From Diphasiastrum complanatum (Eukaryota; Streptophyta; Lycopodiopsida; Lycopodiales; Lycopodiaceae), in assembly GCA_029204225.1 (NCBI GenBank), contig CM055106.1, positions 13,522,812 to 13,586,811 on the forward strand: a stretch of 64,000 nt of DNA. Reading direction: 5' to 3'. The position numbers and the translations under genes were made by a program. Shown here in pieces: positions 43,589 through 55,416 of this stretch (position 1 is its first letter; each line of letters opens with the position of its first letter). The notes under the pieces were generated by a model that saw only the letters and a list, made by a program, of their open reading frames with translations, had not been told where the DNA came from and made no database searches.

Positions 43589-44576
43589 TATCAATTGATT
43601 CAATGTGATGATGATGACCATATTCCCACATTGTGTTGTACTTTTGTTAATAATTAAATTAATAATCAATCATTGTACAATTAAATTTTGTTTACTTACA
43701 AAAAATAGACTTATAGACAAATCTTCTAATCACATTCTTTCTGCAAATTCTCATTATGTATCATATATGAATTGTCCCTTTGTTCTTGCTTGTTGGACTG
43801 TATCAACCATCCAATCTATGGTGAATTGTTTGGGCAATGGCTCAACACCATGTGAAAGTGCAGTTTGACCTCTATGTCTATTGTGTCGATGTTGATTTCT
43901 AGTCAACGTCTTTTTCTTTTTTTTGATCATTTAATTTCAACCACTCATGAGAGGTTTTTCACCTTTCACCTCATTGCTTTTCTCATGATGCCATAATCAT
44001 GGAGCAGATGGATCTATCTGAAGCAAAACTTCGGTAATCTAAAATAGAAATTATTGGACTAACCATCTCTCTCACATGCACTGCAACAAGATGCGTGATC
44101 TCCAACGATTATTTTGAGCATTTTTTTTTAAGATAGAATTTAAAATGAGTCTCGAGGGTAGCAGAAAGCTCGAGCGTCGGGTCGGCATTTGGTCTCGGTA
44201 TAAGCCTTGCAAATTTTAATGTGTTTTTCAAAGAGTTATAGGGAGGATTATAGGAAGGGTTATACAAAGGGTTATAAACAGGATTATAAGGAGTATGAGT
44301 CCAACTGAAATTTTGCTGCATTCAAAAAAATTCCATTACCATTCTTGGAATCATTATGATTTGGTATCCAATTGAGATCTCTGAAATACAATCACTTATG
44401 AACTGAGTCTATTTATCGGTGGAGAAATACAATACCAAGAATTTTTGTCTATTTTATGTTCGTAATTCTCTATTGAATCCAAACGACTCACAAATCTTGG
44501 CACTGCGACTTACAAGCAATATATTACAAAATAGACAGTTTTTGGTGAATTCTCTTCCTAGTGTCTATTTCACCAA
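43589..44576. other. No recognised gene
   Basis: AT-rich. A short degenerate tandem of roughly 16 bp (TATAGGAAGGATTATA-like) at about 44235-44295 gives the repetitive minus-strand peptide YNPVYNPLYNPSYNPPYN. No domain was recognised. Confidence 0.5.
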
Positions 44577-44810
44577 TTAATTTTTCACAAGAGTAAACCA
44601 ACTATCAGTGATCTTGCTTATAGACATTAAATTTTTTGTTAGCTTGGGTACGTAGAGTACACCATCTAATTGTCTAGTGATGTCATCAGGGAACTGCAGT
44701 CGAATGGAGCCTTGGCCTTCGACCTTGTGTGAGCTTGAATCTCCACGTGTCATTCTGATTGGTTGAAAATATTGCTCCGTACAGACAATGATTGATGTGA
44801 CACTTGTCAC
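44577..44810 (-). pseudogene. Copia protease-region fragment
   Basis: Minus-strand frame contains VEGQGSIRLQFPDD, QLDGVLYVPKLTKNLMSISK, the segment that follows the active site in copia protease. It is an isolated fragment with no neighbouring pol domains. Confidence 0.75.
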
Positions 44811-44965
44811 GTGCGGGACACGTGGCTATCTCTGATTAGTACAAATACCCATGTGACTCTCACCAATGAATCATAATTACTGTATGGATTGAAATGTGGA
44901 CCACTGAAATAATGCCACATGTCCTAGGTCAGTTTTCCACACGTGTGAAAAAAAAATTATAAATA
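44808..44965 (+). promoter_or_regulatory. Candidate promoter of H3L-2: two G-box-like sites and a TATA box
   Basis: CACGTG at 44808-44813 and ACACGTGGC at 44818-44826 are G-box/ABRE-type cores, and TATAAATA at 44958-44965 is a good TATA box about 320 bp upstream of the H3-like start. ACGT cores are common in plant histone promoters but also elsewhere; activity is inferred. Part of this region overlaps a copia fragment. Confidence 0.35.
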
Positions 44966-45281
44966 CCTCCACGGATTTTTGATTTTTTCTTACAAATTTT
45001 CAGTTTTTACATCCGAATATCGATCTCAAGCACGTCCAACAGTCTCCTAGTACTCGCCATAGCCCTCCACGCTCGAGACCGATACTACGATATCTCCGAT
45101 ATCGATTTTGAGCATAGAACTTCACCTTATTTTTTCTCTGTTGCTAATCTTGCATTTCAAACCGATACTCTGTCTTTCAATCTTTTTTCTGTTGGAAATT
45201 TTTTTGTGTCCTTTCTTTCACAAATCTTTTTGTAACTTTTCTTCTGTTAAATTTTTTTTCCTTCTTTTATATCTGACCATG

Positions 45282-45718
45282 ATGGCTAGGATGAAGACCA
45301 CTGCTCATGCTATAACCTCTGTACAGTTTTCTCGTGCACATGTCCCCCCTGGTACTGGTCGTAGACGTGGCAGGAAGTAAGTCTAGTTGAGGGAGATCAG
45401 AAAACTCTAGAGATCAACTAAATTGTTGATCCCTAGAGCTCCTTTAGGCTGATCTGTTAAAAATGTCACCATGTCACTTGGGCTATATGTTCATTTTGTC
45501 GTGACAGCCATGTGGGCCGTACAGAGTGCTGCAGAAGATTTCATGTCCCAATTTTTTAAGGATTCCTATCTTCTGGTTGTGCATGGTAAGCTTGGTACCA
45601 TCATGCCTAAAGATTTTGTTATTCTCAAACGACTTCGGGACCGGTATTCAAGCCTTCATGTGGATAACGCCAACACCTCTAGAGACCTGCTGCCTCTAGA
45701 TAGATCTAACTTGCCAAC
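45282..45718 (+). pseudogene. Second divergent histone H3/CENH3-like gene (H3L-2), cut by a copia LTR
   Basis: One frame runs from MARMKTTAHAIT through GTGRRRGRK, a stop, LREIRKL, a stop, RSTKLLIPRAPLG, a stop, SVKNVTMSLGLYVHFVV, AMWAVQSAAEDFMSQFF, and VVHGKLGTIMPKDFVILKRL to RDRY. These align with the H3 fold (LREIRRYQKSTELLI, VTIMPKDIQLARRI). LLIP-AP and AAEDF resemble plant CENH3. TAA, TAG, TAG and TGA stops interrupt it without loss of frame, so decay was mainly by substitutions. A Met codon directly precedes (45279). The frame meets the copia III LTR at 45719, so nothing can be said about a Ulp1-like extension. Confidence 0.75.
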
Positions 45719-46504
45719 TGTCAGAAATGGTGAACTCCTGCAACTTTGTCGCAATACGAACAAGACACGAAGGTCGAACGAGAACAATTCGCGATAGTCA
45801 ACATGTCTTTGACTCGAAGCACGAACGATTCACAAATCAATCGCAAATCATAAACACGCCTCCAGGACCGCAAAGCGCAAAATGGACGCAGAACGAAGAC
45901 TACGATAAGAAACGAAAAGAACGAAACAAACGAAGAGAAATCCTTCGCGCTGTCAGGTGGCAGCTCAATGGGCTTCATGCCCAGTTGAAACGAATAGCAA
46001 CGATGGAGACTAACTAACTAGTTGATTAGCGTTAACTAGTCTTGTGATTCTACGTTTAGCTATCTTGTAAACTCCACATAGTGGAGGTATAAACAATCCT
46101 CTCTGGATCATAACTGTAATAAGAGAGATAGTGAATACAGAGATCTGTAAGAGACAGAGAGAGACGTAGCAAATAGAATAAGAAAGCAAAAATACCATAG
46201 TTGTGCATGAAAGTCTGCCAACGAGCAAAACACAGCGAAAGGGCATAGAGTTAATCTGCCAACGAGCGAGACACTAAAAATATTGCTCTAAAAACCAAAC
46301 TGACAATATTGTCATTATATTTCGTGTATCTCTTGGCCTTGTGTTGTATCTCTTGATTGCTAGAATAAAATATGTTTAGTGATACGTAGTCAAGTATTTG
46401 GGATCCCGTAAGAGCTTCTGCACCAAAAGAAAATTCAAAGACAGAAAATTGTTCGTGAATCAGAAGAGAGGACGAACACGAAACAAGTAAAAGCTTCTGC
46501 GACA
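45719..46504 (+). repeat. Copia III 5' LTR (786 bp)
   Basis: Starts TGTCAGAAATGG, ends TTCTGCGACA (TGTC...GACA) and is followed at once by the primer site. It interrupts the H3L-2 frame on its left side. Confidence 0.85.
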
Positions 46505-46516
46505 TGGTATCAGAGC
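46505..46516 (+). other. Copia III primer-binding site, initiator tRNA-Met
   Basis: TGGTATCAGAGC immediately after the LTR end. Confidence 0.95.
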
Positions 46517-46569
46517 CAACAGGTTATCACTACTGATATCCCAGCAGTGATTCTGCCAGACAACACAAT

Positions 46570-47218
46570 ATGGCTACGACAATCCAGACCAGAGTAGCAA
46601 TCAGTCTTGATGGTGCAAATTACAGAATCTGAAAATTCAAAATCAAAACACTCCTGAAGGGCAAAGGCATCTGGCCGATGACCGAGCTCTCAGAGGTGCA
46701 GCCTCCAGAGGGAGACCCGAGGAGAGCTGAAAGGATCAGAAAGGATGAGCGTGCAATGGCGATCATCGTTTTGTCCATAAATGAAAATCTACTCATGCAG
46801 ATTGAAGATTGTGAAGGCAACCATGCAGCGTGGGGAAGATTAAAGCAGAAGTATGAAGTGAGGACTGCAGCTTCAATCCTGCACCTTCACAATCAGCTGC
46901 AATCCATACGGTGGGATGTCAACTTGTTAGATCATAATGATCTTCGCTCAACTCACTACATCAGGACAGGAGCACCAGGTCCCAGCACCACAGCAGCTAA
47001 TGTACTTCATGAAATCTCTATCGACGTCATATCAGCCGTTGAGAATGCTCATACTGAGTCTACCATATATGACATTCGACAAAGCAGTCAGTCTTATCGC
47101 TGATGAGAGACTGATGAGAGACGAAGGAGAGGGAAGTAGTGATCAAGAGAAGGCTCTCTTCACGAAAGTAAAGAAGAAGAACAAAAACAAGCCAAGATTC
47201 GAGAAGACAAAGTCCTGA
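46570..47218 (+). pseudogene. Copia III gag
   Basis: The Met at 46570 starts MATTIQTRVAISLDGANYRI, then TGA where copia gag has Trp. It continues KIKTLLKGKGIW, AMAIIVLSINENLLMQIED, WGRLKQKYEVRTAASILHL, then a frame change near 46930 into TTSGQEHQVPAPQQLMYFM, SLPYMTFDKAVSLIADERLM and KNKPRFEKTKS. The stop and frameshift make it non-functional. Confidence 0.85.
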
Positions 47219-47914
47219 AATCAACAATCTTCTTCCTTCGATCACTGTCACAAACCAGGCCATACGGCCAACAAATGCTGGTTCAATCCAGCAATACCTT
47301 GCATGCACTACAAGAAGAAAGGGCATTCTACATACGACTGCAGATTCAACCCAAAAAGAAAAAACAAAATTGAAAAGGCAAACGTTGCAGAGTCATCAAA
47401 GGATGCTGAAAGAAGTGACGAAGCTTTCACGACACTCGACGAAGCTTCGACAAGCTACTCTGAACACGACTACAATGTAGTCATCGATTCAGGAGCAACA
47501 TCTCACATAACCTGCAACAAGAAGATCTTGATCAACTTTCGTGAATTCGAAAATGACAAAGCAGTGATTCTAGGCGATGGAAACAGACACGATGTCAAAG
47601 GCATCGGCTCTCTACAGCTACGAACACTGTCAGGCCAAGCATAGCTGCCAGGAGCACTCTATGTGCCCTCACTCAGAAAGGATCTGCTATCTGTCTCCAA
47701 GATGGCAGATCTAGGCATTCAAGTTTTGTTCGATGGCAACACTTGCCGTATGATCGAGAAGACGACAAACAAGTTGCTGATGGTCAGATGTAGAGAAGGA
47801 AATCTCTACCGGGCCAAAATAATCAGCAACTCTGAAAGCATATTTTTTATGCTTCAGCAAATGAAGATCAGCTCTGGCATAGAAGAATGTATATGTGGAG
47901 CTTGTATGACATGA
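47219..47914 (+). pseudogene. Copia III degenerate double zinc knuckle and protease
   Basis: Two knuckle-like blocks, HCHKPGHTANKC and CMHYKKKGHSTYDC, have each lost one zinc-binding Cys. The protease follows with VVIDSGATSHITC (DSG intact) and VKGIGSLQLRTLSG, a stop at 47642, then LYVPSLRKDLLSVSKMADLG. Finally a damaged pre-integrase part (REGNLYRAK) is seen. Confidence 0.85.
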
Positions 47915-48335
47915 GCAGAAAGGACATTGTCACAGGTTCAAGATTTCAAGGCCAGAGGCTGAGTTCTATGAAGCTTGTCAAAAAGACAAGTAACATCGGA
48001 ATCCATTCACACATGAGGGAAGAAGACCCAAAGAAGTTCTTGAGCTCGTCCACTCTGATGTGTGTGGATCGATGAAAATAGATTCGCTTTCAAGTTTGAG
48101 ATATTTTCTAACATTCATAGATGATTACAGCCGAATGACCACGATCTACTACTTGAAGAAGAAATATGAAGTTTTTGATTCTTTCAAGAAGTTCGTGGCA
48201 TTTGCAGAGTGACACACCTCGAAAAAGATACAGATCCTTAGATCTGACAATGGAGGTGAATACAAAAGCACAAAATTCTCAAGATTCTGTGAAGAACAGA
48301 GGATTGAACACCAGTTCACTCCTGAAGCTACTCCT
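47915..48335 (+). pseudogene. Copia III integrase core, truncated
   Basis: Across frames: LELVHSDVCGSMKIDSLS with the first Asp, FIDDYSRMTTIYYLKKKYE, a stop, ILRSDNGGEYKSTKFSRF with the second Asp, and RIEHQFT. The catalytic Glu block is absent because the sequence switches to an unrelated ORF near 48330. Confidence 0.85.
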
Positions 48336-48347
48336 CGCCTCCTCTCT

Positions 48348-49165
48348 CTCCTGAACCTGATCCACAAACCCAACACGAGATTGCCTCTGAAGCACCAACT
48401 ATTTGGCACAGAATCATGCCCATAGAACCAAGCAAGGAGTTGTGCGCCTCTCAGGAGTTTGCAAAGAAGTATCCAACAACAAAAGAGCGAGGTGACTACA
48501 TACTGCCAGATTTGGACCAATGTTTTACACATAAAGCTGCAATCAAACTCATGGATCCACAACCTCTCTGGCATCATCAGCTCTTCCTACAAAGTAAGAC
48601 CTCAATGGCACGGTATCTCGAAGCTCCCTCCTACATGCGCACCAATTCTTATTACTATCCAGTAGCGAGGCGAGAACCATTTCCTACCACCAAGGTCAAG
48701 AACAGAATCTTTTGGCCTAAGCTCACAGGCATGGATACCGGCAACTTAGCCGAAGACATGGTCACCAACTGCCGAGTATTCTACCAGAAGCACCATGGCA
48801 ATCCTGATCGTGACGTCAGATATTTTGCGGATACTTGCGGCCTGGTGGCATTTCTGGCAGAATTCAGAGATTTTTGGGATCGAGGGTTACCTCCAATCGC
48901 CCTTGATATCAATAAACCCGAATGCAAGACGACCATATCAACGTTGAAAGGCTCTATTATCGCGCTACACTCACTTCCGTCCTGCACGTTGATATGGTGG
49001 AGCTATGGAGGGCATCGGCACGACAATCTACCACTCTCGACAGCAACAGTCTCGCCTCCAAGAGGCACAAAAGATCTAGGACGAAAAGGCGTCGATTGGT
49101 GTGGGCCCACCAATCCAATAAGGAGGGGGATAATGTTAGCAATTGTGCTAACACAGAGAAAATAA
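48348..49165 (+). CDS. Unrecognised ORF beside an LTR, joined to copia III integrase
   Basis: A continuous frame (Met at 48416, 249 codons) reads SKELCASQEFAKKYPTTKER, MDPQPLWHHQLFLQSKTSM, RTNSYYYPVARREPFPTTK and FLAEFRDFWDRGLPPIALDI. The upstream extension in the other frames is Pro/Ser-rich. It ends beside a polypurine tract (AAGGAGGGGGAT) and an LTR start at 49134. That position suggests the 3' gene of another LTR element or a captured host exon. No domain was recognised. The terminal 60 codons are atypical and may be out of the real frame. Confidence 0.4.
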
Positions 49166-49931
49166 AAAATAGAAAAATAAAAAACTCTGTGGCATGCGTT
49201 TTGTAAGACCACGTATGAGTATCTGTCAATAAACTTCAGCCATGGCATGTGTTTTGCAAGTCCATGAGTAGAAGCTTAAATAATAATAAAATAGCTTAAA
49301 CTTAGATTTAGAACTTAGACTTAGAAAACTTAAGATTAGAAATATTTTATCTTAAGTTTTCCTAAGTTAAGAAATTTGAAGTTCTAAATCCTAAGTTAGA
49401 AGTTCTAGAAAGGCTAGAAACAGATTAGTCCCATAAAATAGTAGACACTTATGGAAGACCCTCCTTGCCATAAAAGGAGAGGTATTTGCATTGTAAACGA
49501 CACTTTTGAGATTAAGCTATCTTGCTTTCTATTTTGGAGAATTATCATTCTATTTCATTTGTGTTCCCCTTGGAAAGGTGCATAGCTTGAGGGAAGGTGC
49601 TCAGGCCTCCTCTTGCCTCCTTTTCATCGGTTTTATTGTGGCATGTTCATTACTGCTTATTTGCTTAGTATTAGCCGCAATCTCATTTTATTACCCTTTG
49701 GGTGTTAATCTAGGATTTAGTTTAATCACCTTGCTAGTTGGGTAAGCCTTAGTAAGGTTTTGTATTTTGTCATCTTAGTTAATTTCATTTCTATTTCGAG
49801 CACTAGGTGGGTAAGCCTTAGTGCTTCATCATTGTTTTATTTTCGCACTCAGTCTAAAGCTTGGAAAAAAACTTAGAAAGCGGACAATCCTCTCTATACT
49901 ACACCACATCGTGAGTAGATCTAGCCAAACA
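49134..49931 (+). repeat. LTR of an unassigned element
   Basis: Starts TGTTAGCAATTGTGCTAACA after a purine-rich tract. The right end is uncertain; CTAGCCAAACA at 49931 is a candidate. It contains a promoter-like AAAAGGAGAGGTATTTG stretch and GTGGGTAAGCCTTAG words repeated near 49736 and 49806. The copia III LTR is different, so the two are not a pair. Confidence 0.6.
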
Positions 49932-49959
49932 TTGACAAACCAGATTTACTTCCAACAAC

Positions 49960-50510
49960 AAGTCCATTCCATAAGAGAACCAATCTACTTGTATTGAAAT
50001 GAGGATCTGAACATGAGGAGCAACTCGAGTTTGCCCCTATTTATGACTTAGAATTTGCTTTGCACAGGAACACAGATCATGCTACACAGTAACACAGACA
50101 GAAAACACTCTCCCTTGCAAGCTCATATAGCAACTGTATTTCTCAAAATGAAATTACATTGTACATATAGTTGTTCACTCAGGCAACCCATGCATGACCC
50201 AGATTGCCGTTGGCGGGACGTGTGTCCCATCGACTTGCCTCGTGGTGAGGCCAACTGATCCTTATCCACTGATAGGACCCACAATACAGAAGCACAGTGA
50301 TTCTATTTTAATTCTAACTCTCTCCCTTAAAGTAGAATCTACTTTTTATACAGTCATATACATAGCTTTAAATTCAATAAACTTTAAGTACAGAAAGCTT
50401 TGATCTAAATTTATCATACTTTTTCATCGGGTTGGACTTATACATGCAGGGTGCCAAATCCTTCTCACTTATTAACTAGAGTTAGGATTGTCTTGGGATC
50501 TACAACCACC
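49960..50510 (-). repeat. Gypsy LTR relic related to gypsy I
   Basis: Matches gypsy I's LTR at both ends in the same orientation (ATTGAAATGAGGA near 49995; GTTGGACTTATACATGCAGG near 50432; TTGTCTTGGGATC near 50490) with a divergent middle. Both exact LTR termini are missing. Confidence 0.75.
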
Positions 50511-50635
50511 ATATCTTGATTTATGTTTCATGCTTACTAACTCATGATGAGTCTAATTTGTAGGATCTTAATTTATTCATGTTACTTTAATTTGCAAGAT
50601 CATAATTTATGTGTTGTGTAATAGTTATGTTTCAT

Positions 50636-50678
<43 letters not shown>

Positions 50679-50920
50679 AAGGTAACCAACACTCCTAATT
50701 CTAAGAAGGTGTGTAGTCCTTGTTTTCTTCCATTAAAGATGTGGTTCAAATGTTTCTTGTTGGACAATAAGTTCCACAAGAAAGCCCAAAAGCCATAGGG
50801 AGAGAGCATGTGGTGGCATCCTGGAACATGATATAATCATACGATTTGGGAGTTTTGATTAGCACTCTACTATGTTCTCTTTTTTTTTTTCTCTTCATGT
50901 GTGTTTAGGGTCTAGGATTT

Positions 50921-50969
<49 letters not shown>

Positions 50970-51162
50970 GCGTGTGCATATAAGTATGATGCCATTCCTT
51001 TATGTTTCATGATTACTAGTTCATGCTACCCTAATTCGTAGTATCTTGATTTATGTTTCATGCTTACTAGTTCATGCTACTCTAATTTGTAGGATCTTGA
51101 TTTATTCATGTTACTTTAATTTGCAAGATAATAACTTGTGTGTATTAGTTATGTTTCATGCT

Positions 51163-51238
<76 letters not shown>

Positions 51239-51658
51239 AAGATAACCAACACTCCCAATTCTAGGAAGGTGTGTAGCCCTTGTTTTCTTCCGTTAAAAGT
51301 GTGGTTCAAATGTTTTGTTGGACGATAAGTTCCACAAGAAAGCCCAAACGTCATAGGGAGGGAGCATGTGGTGACATTTTGGAATAGGATATAATTGTAC
51401 AGTTCGGGAGATTTGATTAGCACTCTACTATGTTCTCTCTGTTTTTTTCTCTTCGTGTGTGTTTAGGGTGTGTGTACATGTGCATGTAAGTATGATGCCA
51501 TTCATTTATGTTTCATGATTACTAGTTTATGCTACCCTGATTTATGTTTCATGCTTACTAGTTCATGCTACTCTAATTTGTAGGATCTTAATTTATTCAT
51601 GTTACCTTAATTTTCAAGATCATGATTTATATGTTGTGTATTAGTTATGTTTCATGCT

Positions 51659-51708
<50 letters not shown>

Positions 51709-51936
51709 ATGAAAGAATTAAAGGTAACCAACACTCCCAATTCTAGGAAGGTGTGTAGCCCTAGTTTTCTTTTGTTAAAGGCGTGGTTCAAATGTTTCTT
51801 GTTGGACGATAAGCTCCACAAGAAAGCCTAAACGCCGCAGGGAGGGAGCATGTGGTGACATTCTGGAATAAGATATAATCGTATGATTCAAGAGTTTTGA
51901 TTAGCACTCTACTATGTTCTCTTTTTTAGGGTTAAG

Positions 51937-51967
<31 letters not shown>

Positions 51968-52090
51968 GTGTAAGTATGATGTCACTCGTTTATGTTTCAT
52001 GATTACTAGTTCATGCTACCCTAATTCATAGTATCTTGATTTATGTTTCATGCTTACCAGTTCATGCTACTCTAATTTGTAGGACATCTC
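50511..52090 (+). repeat. Tandem repeat of about 0.5-kb units carrying (GA)n and (GT)n microsatellites
   Basis: Three similar units begin near 50520, 51053 and 51545 with a fourth partial one near 52040, each starting ATGTTTCATGCTTAC and including TTCTAGGAAGGTGTGTAG. Each has a GA tract (50639-50675, 51163-51235, 51659-51707) and a variable GT/GC tract (50926-50975, about 51465-51480, 51937-51970). Frames seen here arise from the dinucleotide runs. Confidence 0.9.
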
Positions 52091-52732
52091 ACCATGTTTC
52101 ATGCTTACCACGTTCTTGCAATCAATCACAACACACACATATCTAGATTAGACATAGATAGTAGTAGATGTTGTTAATATTTCACATTGAATGCTTATCA
52201 CAAGAGCATTTGCTCAATATGGAGCAAAACAACACAAGTGATTACAGCATAAAATGTGGCACAACTTTTGATGCTCAATCTTTCACATAGCTGTGAGTGC
52301 GAGCTGGACGTATATATACACAACATATTTGTGATTACAAGAATTCCTTAACTATTCTATAATTATTAGACTAGTTTAATCTGACCAGATGCTGGTTGTG
52401 GATGTACTTTATAGATTTGTCCTAAACATGTATATGCAAATCAGTTTACTTGTAGACAATAGACAAGTGTACAATTTACTCTGTGCAATACATTGTAGGT
52501 CGTCGATGTTTAGTCGATTGTCGAATCATTCAGACATTTCGGACACTTCAGATAATTCGGTTGATTGTCAAAGTGTTCAGATGTCGATCGTAGAAGTAGT
52601 TGTATGAGTCGATCGTCGAAGTAGTCAGAGATGGTCAGGTCTTCAAGCTTATTCAAATAGTTTGAAGTGACATTCGAATGAAGATATTAACAAGAATGAA
52701 TACCCTTTATTCTGGAGATGGCCGGAAGGTTG
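52091..52732. other. No gene; region rich in GTCGA words
   Basis: Between about 52500 and 52640 GTCGA/TCGA occurs many times (GTCGTCGATG, GTCGATTGTCGA, GTCGATCGTCGAAG). No coding evidence. Confidence 0.5.
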
Positions 52733-53204
52733 AGATATTCGTCCTTCGAGTAGTTCAGCCGATTCGATTCTGTGTAGAATGTCGCAAGTGTCGAACTGCT
52801 GCACAAAAATCCATGTATAATACTAGATATTACTCTGCACACAAAATGAGAGTAGTCTTGCAAGTACTGTAGTATGTGCTAAGAAACATGACTAAACATG
52901 CAAAATGGCAAAATGGAAAACTATGATTTCTGCAGGTATCAGATGAGCAGACAAAAAACCTAAAGAGGTTGCATCTGACTCTAGATCAATGATTAATTCA
53001 AGGATCAAGAATGTGCAAGAAAAGTCTTTGGTGAAATTGAAACACCAAGGAGGAAACTGTGAGCTTAGTCTCCAACAAGAAAGTCCTTGTGGTTTGATTA
53101 TGAATTAACCTCCATTTTAGCATCATTTCAAGGTGGCAAATCCTCTCCATCCCCTACATATACTTTGGTGTGTTTCTTGTTAAATAATAAAAGAGAGTCA
53201 TTTT
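52733..53204 (+). repeat. Repeat F, third copy, without element X
   Basis: Collinear with the right-arm copy from TTCGTCCTTCGAGTAGTTC to AGTCATTTT, then continues ATTGATTTTTATGA, which matches the opposite flank of element X at 24938 down. It therefore looks like the unoccupied target. Confidence 0.75.
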
Positions 53205-54796
53205 ATTGATTTTTATGAATAAGCTTGCTATCGAGATCTCATGATCTTACATGCTTATTTTTCCCTTTGATATGTGCTTGTAGTCTTTCATCATGTGTGA
53301 GGTAGAGGCTTTGGCCATGAAATGAGAGCTTCTTTTGATCAAGAGCTTAGAGGTTCTTGTGTTATTTGTGTCATTTTCATCATGTGTATTCCTTGAGAGA
53401 GTTGACTAGTACCAAGAATTTTCTTTAATGAAGGACCTATATGCTTGTAATTCTTTCCTTTCTATGATGAGAGACTTCTTAGTGTTGAGAGTTTCATTCA
53501 ATCGAATGGCCATATCTTATGCCATTCCATATTTTTCATACTGAGAGGTTCTTATGGGAATTCACCTGGTTAGGTATCTCATAGTTGACCCCATTCTATT
53601 CTTAGGAGAGTGAGAGTAAATTGTATCTGAGTATGAATCACATCCATTGTTTAGTTGTCATCTCGAATGGCTATCAACCATTTTACTTTCGCACAGTATG
53701 AGATTGCATTTCTAAGAGGTTGGTCTCACCTGATCTATCTCATTAATGAGTGTTTTTGAACGTAGAACCAGACTGACAGTTGTAGTTGTCTGAGCAATGA
53801 ATTGAGTGTAACTTGAGTGTTGGCTTTCATTATCAATATCATTGTGGATCACTGAGTTCTAAGATAGAACTCACTGGTGTCAAGTGCAATCATGAAGCAA
53901 ATTCTCTTTGTTGAGAATCGCTCTTTCAAAAGAAGAGTGACACTTCATTGAGTCTAATTCATCACCACATGCAGCTCATTCCCTGAGTGGAATTCGATCA
54001 CCAAACAGTTAGATGGGAGGTTACTGTCCATCGTTGATAAAGAGGCACATTTTATGACAAATTCTCATTGCCCAGACATGGGTTTGTCCCTGCCTGTGTC
54101 CATCACAAATCATAGAGCTATCACTATATTTTGTAAGCAAAACCTCTGCCCAAACCAATTTTATCTACAAATCCTACTACAGACAATCGTGGAGCTAATC
54201 CATCGCTTCCACTGAAAGAGAGCTTTTTCTGATTGCATGCATGCATGTGAACCAATATAGTGCCTTTGAAAATGTTTGGATGAACTTGTATGCATGTTTG
54301 GATGCATGGTACAAGGAGATACAATAGGTTGATCAGAGTAATTTCATGTATGGATGCTATTTTTGAAAAACTAGTCAAAAAGATGATTTCCTATTTACTA
54401 GGCAATTTACAAAAAAAAATTGATTTCTTGGAAAAATCGATGCATGTCAAGTCTGATGGATGCCAAACGTTTTGAAATAAGTTCAGAATGGAATGGAACC
54501 TATGAAATTGAATGATTGACATTTTCAACCGAGTCCAAATGATTCTAGATCTATCATTTATTGATTGAATGGAATTAGCTTAAAGAAATGAAAGACCTAG
54601 CTGAGATGAAATTAGCTAGTAATAAAGGTCTAGTATTTTTCACCTTTAGTTGAAGATTTTGGATCTGTTGACTAATTTAAGCCAATTATCTGTTTTAAGT
54701 AATCAATAATGGCAAATGATAACACAGGTCTTGAGGGTATGGTACTTATGCCTACCTACTTATAGATTTTCTAGCAATTAAGTCATGACTTAAAGA
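53205..54796. other. No recognised gene
   Basis: AT-rich sequence, first about 25 bp similar to the sequence next to element X's left TIR. Several short frames, none with a recognised motif. Confidence 0.5.
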
Positions 54797-55110
54797 GATG
54801 AACAATCGGAACAATATGAGGGATCAGCAGATGAAAGTATTGTTAAATCAGGTTAAAACTCTGTCTTCGCCAAATCTGGGCTTTAAACCAAAACCTTTTT
54901 CAGAGGAGAAGAGAGAGAAGAAGCCAGAGGTGGTAGACGACTGGTTAACCAAGTGGACTACTTATTTATATCTACATGCAATTCCAAAAGATTAAGAGCA
55001 TAGTTTTGTTCTTCTGAGAAAAGACTTCATCATGGTGGCGTGATTTGCAACCTAAATCCACCAAATGGGAAGCATTCATGGAAGTATTCAAAAAATCGTT
55101 TGGGCAGACG
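54797..55110 (+). pseudogene. Gypsy gag fragment
   Basis: Frames read VVDDWLTKWTTYLYLHAIPK and, after stops, WWRDLQPKSTKWEAFMEVF with KKSFG, the conserved middle of plant gypsy gag. Several frame breaks lie between. It joins copia sequence at about 55120. Confidence 0.75.
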
Positions 55111-55127
55111 ATTCGGACTTTTGTCAG

Positions 55128-55416
55128 TTGCAAAATGGGTACATGGAACTTAGACTCTTATCTACAAGGGAAGAAATTTGACTTCCAAGGTCTCAAAACC
55201 ATTCTGATTGGATATACTTCATCTGATAACACATACAAGTTGTATGATCCCGATACCCAACAAGTCTTGTACAGCCAAGATACAGTCTTTATCGAGGATC
55301 AGTTCGTCGACATCAAAGGCAAGGATATTGCTCCGGATCTTCCATGCTAGAACAAAGCATATTGAGATAGCTCATCACTTTGTGAGGGAGAAGGTGCAAT
55401 CCAAGGAGGTATAACT
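55128..55416 (+). pseudogene. Copia integrase C-terminus and RNase H tail, fused
   Basis: KKFDFQGLKTILIGYTSSDN and YKLYDPDTQQVLYSQDTVFI are the end of a copia integrase domain. They jump directly to ARTKHIEIAHHFVREKVQSK, the RNase H tail, so all RT is deleted. An LTR starts at 55417. Confidence 0.85.

Noticed and set aside
50600-51831. Ser/Leu- or Glu/Arg-repeat ORFs on both strands
   Set aside because: They come from GA dinucleotide tracts in a tandem repeat and have no other coding signal.
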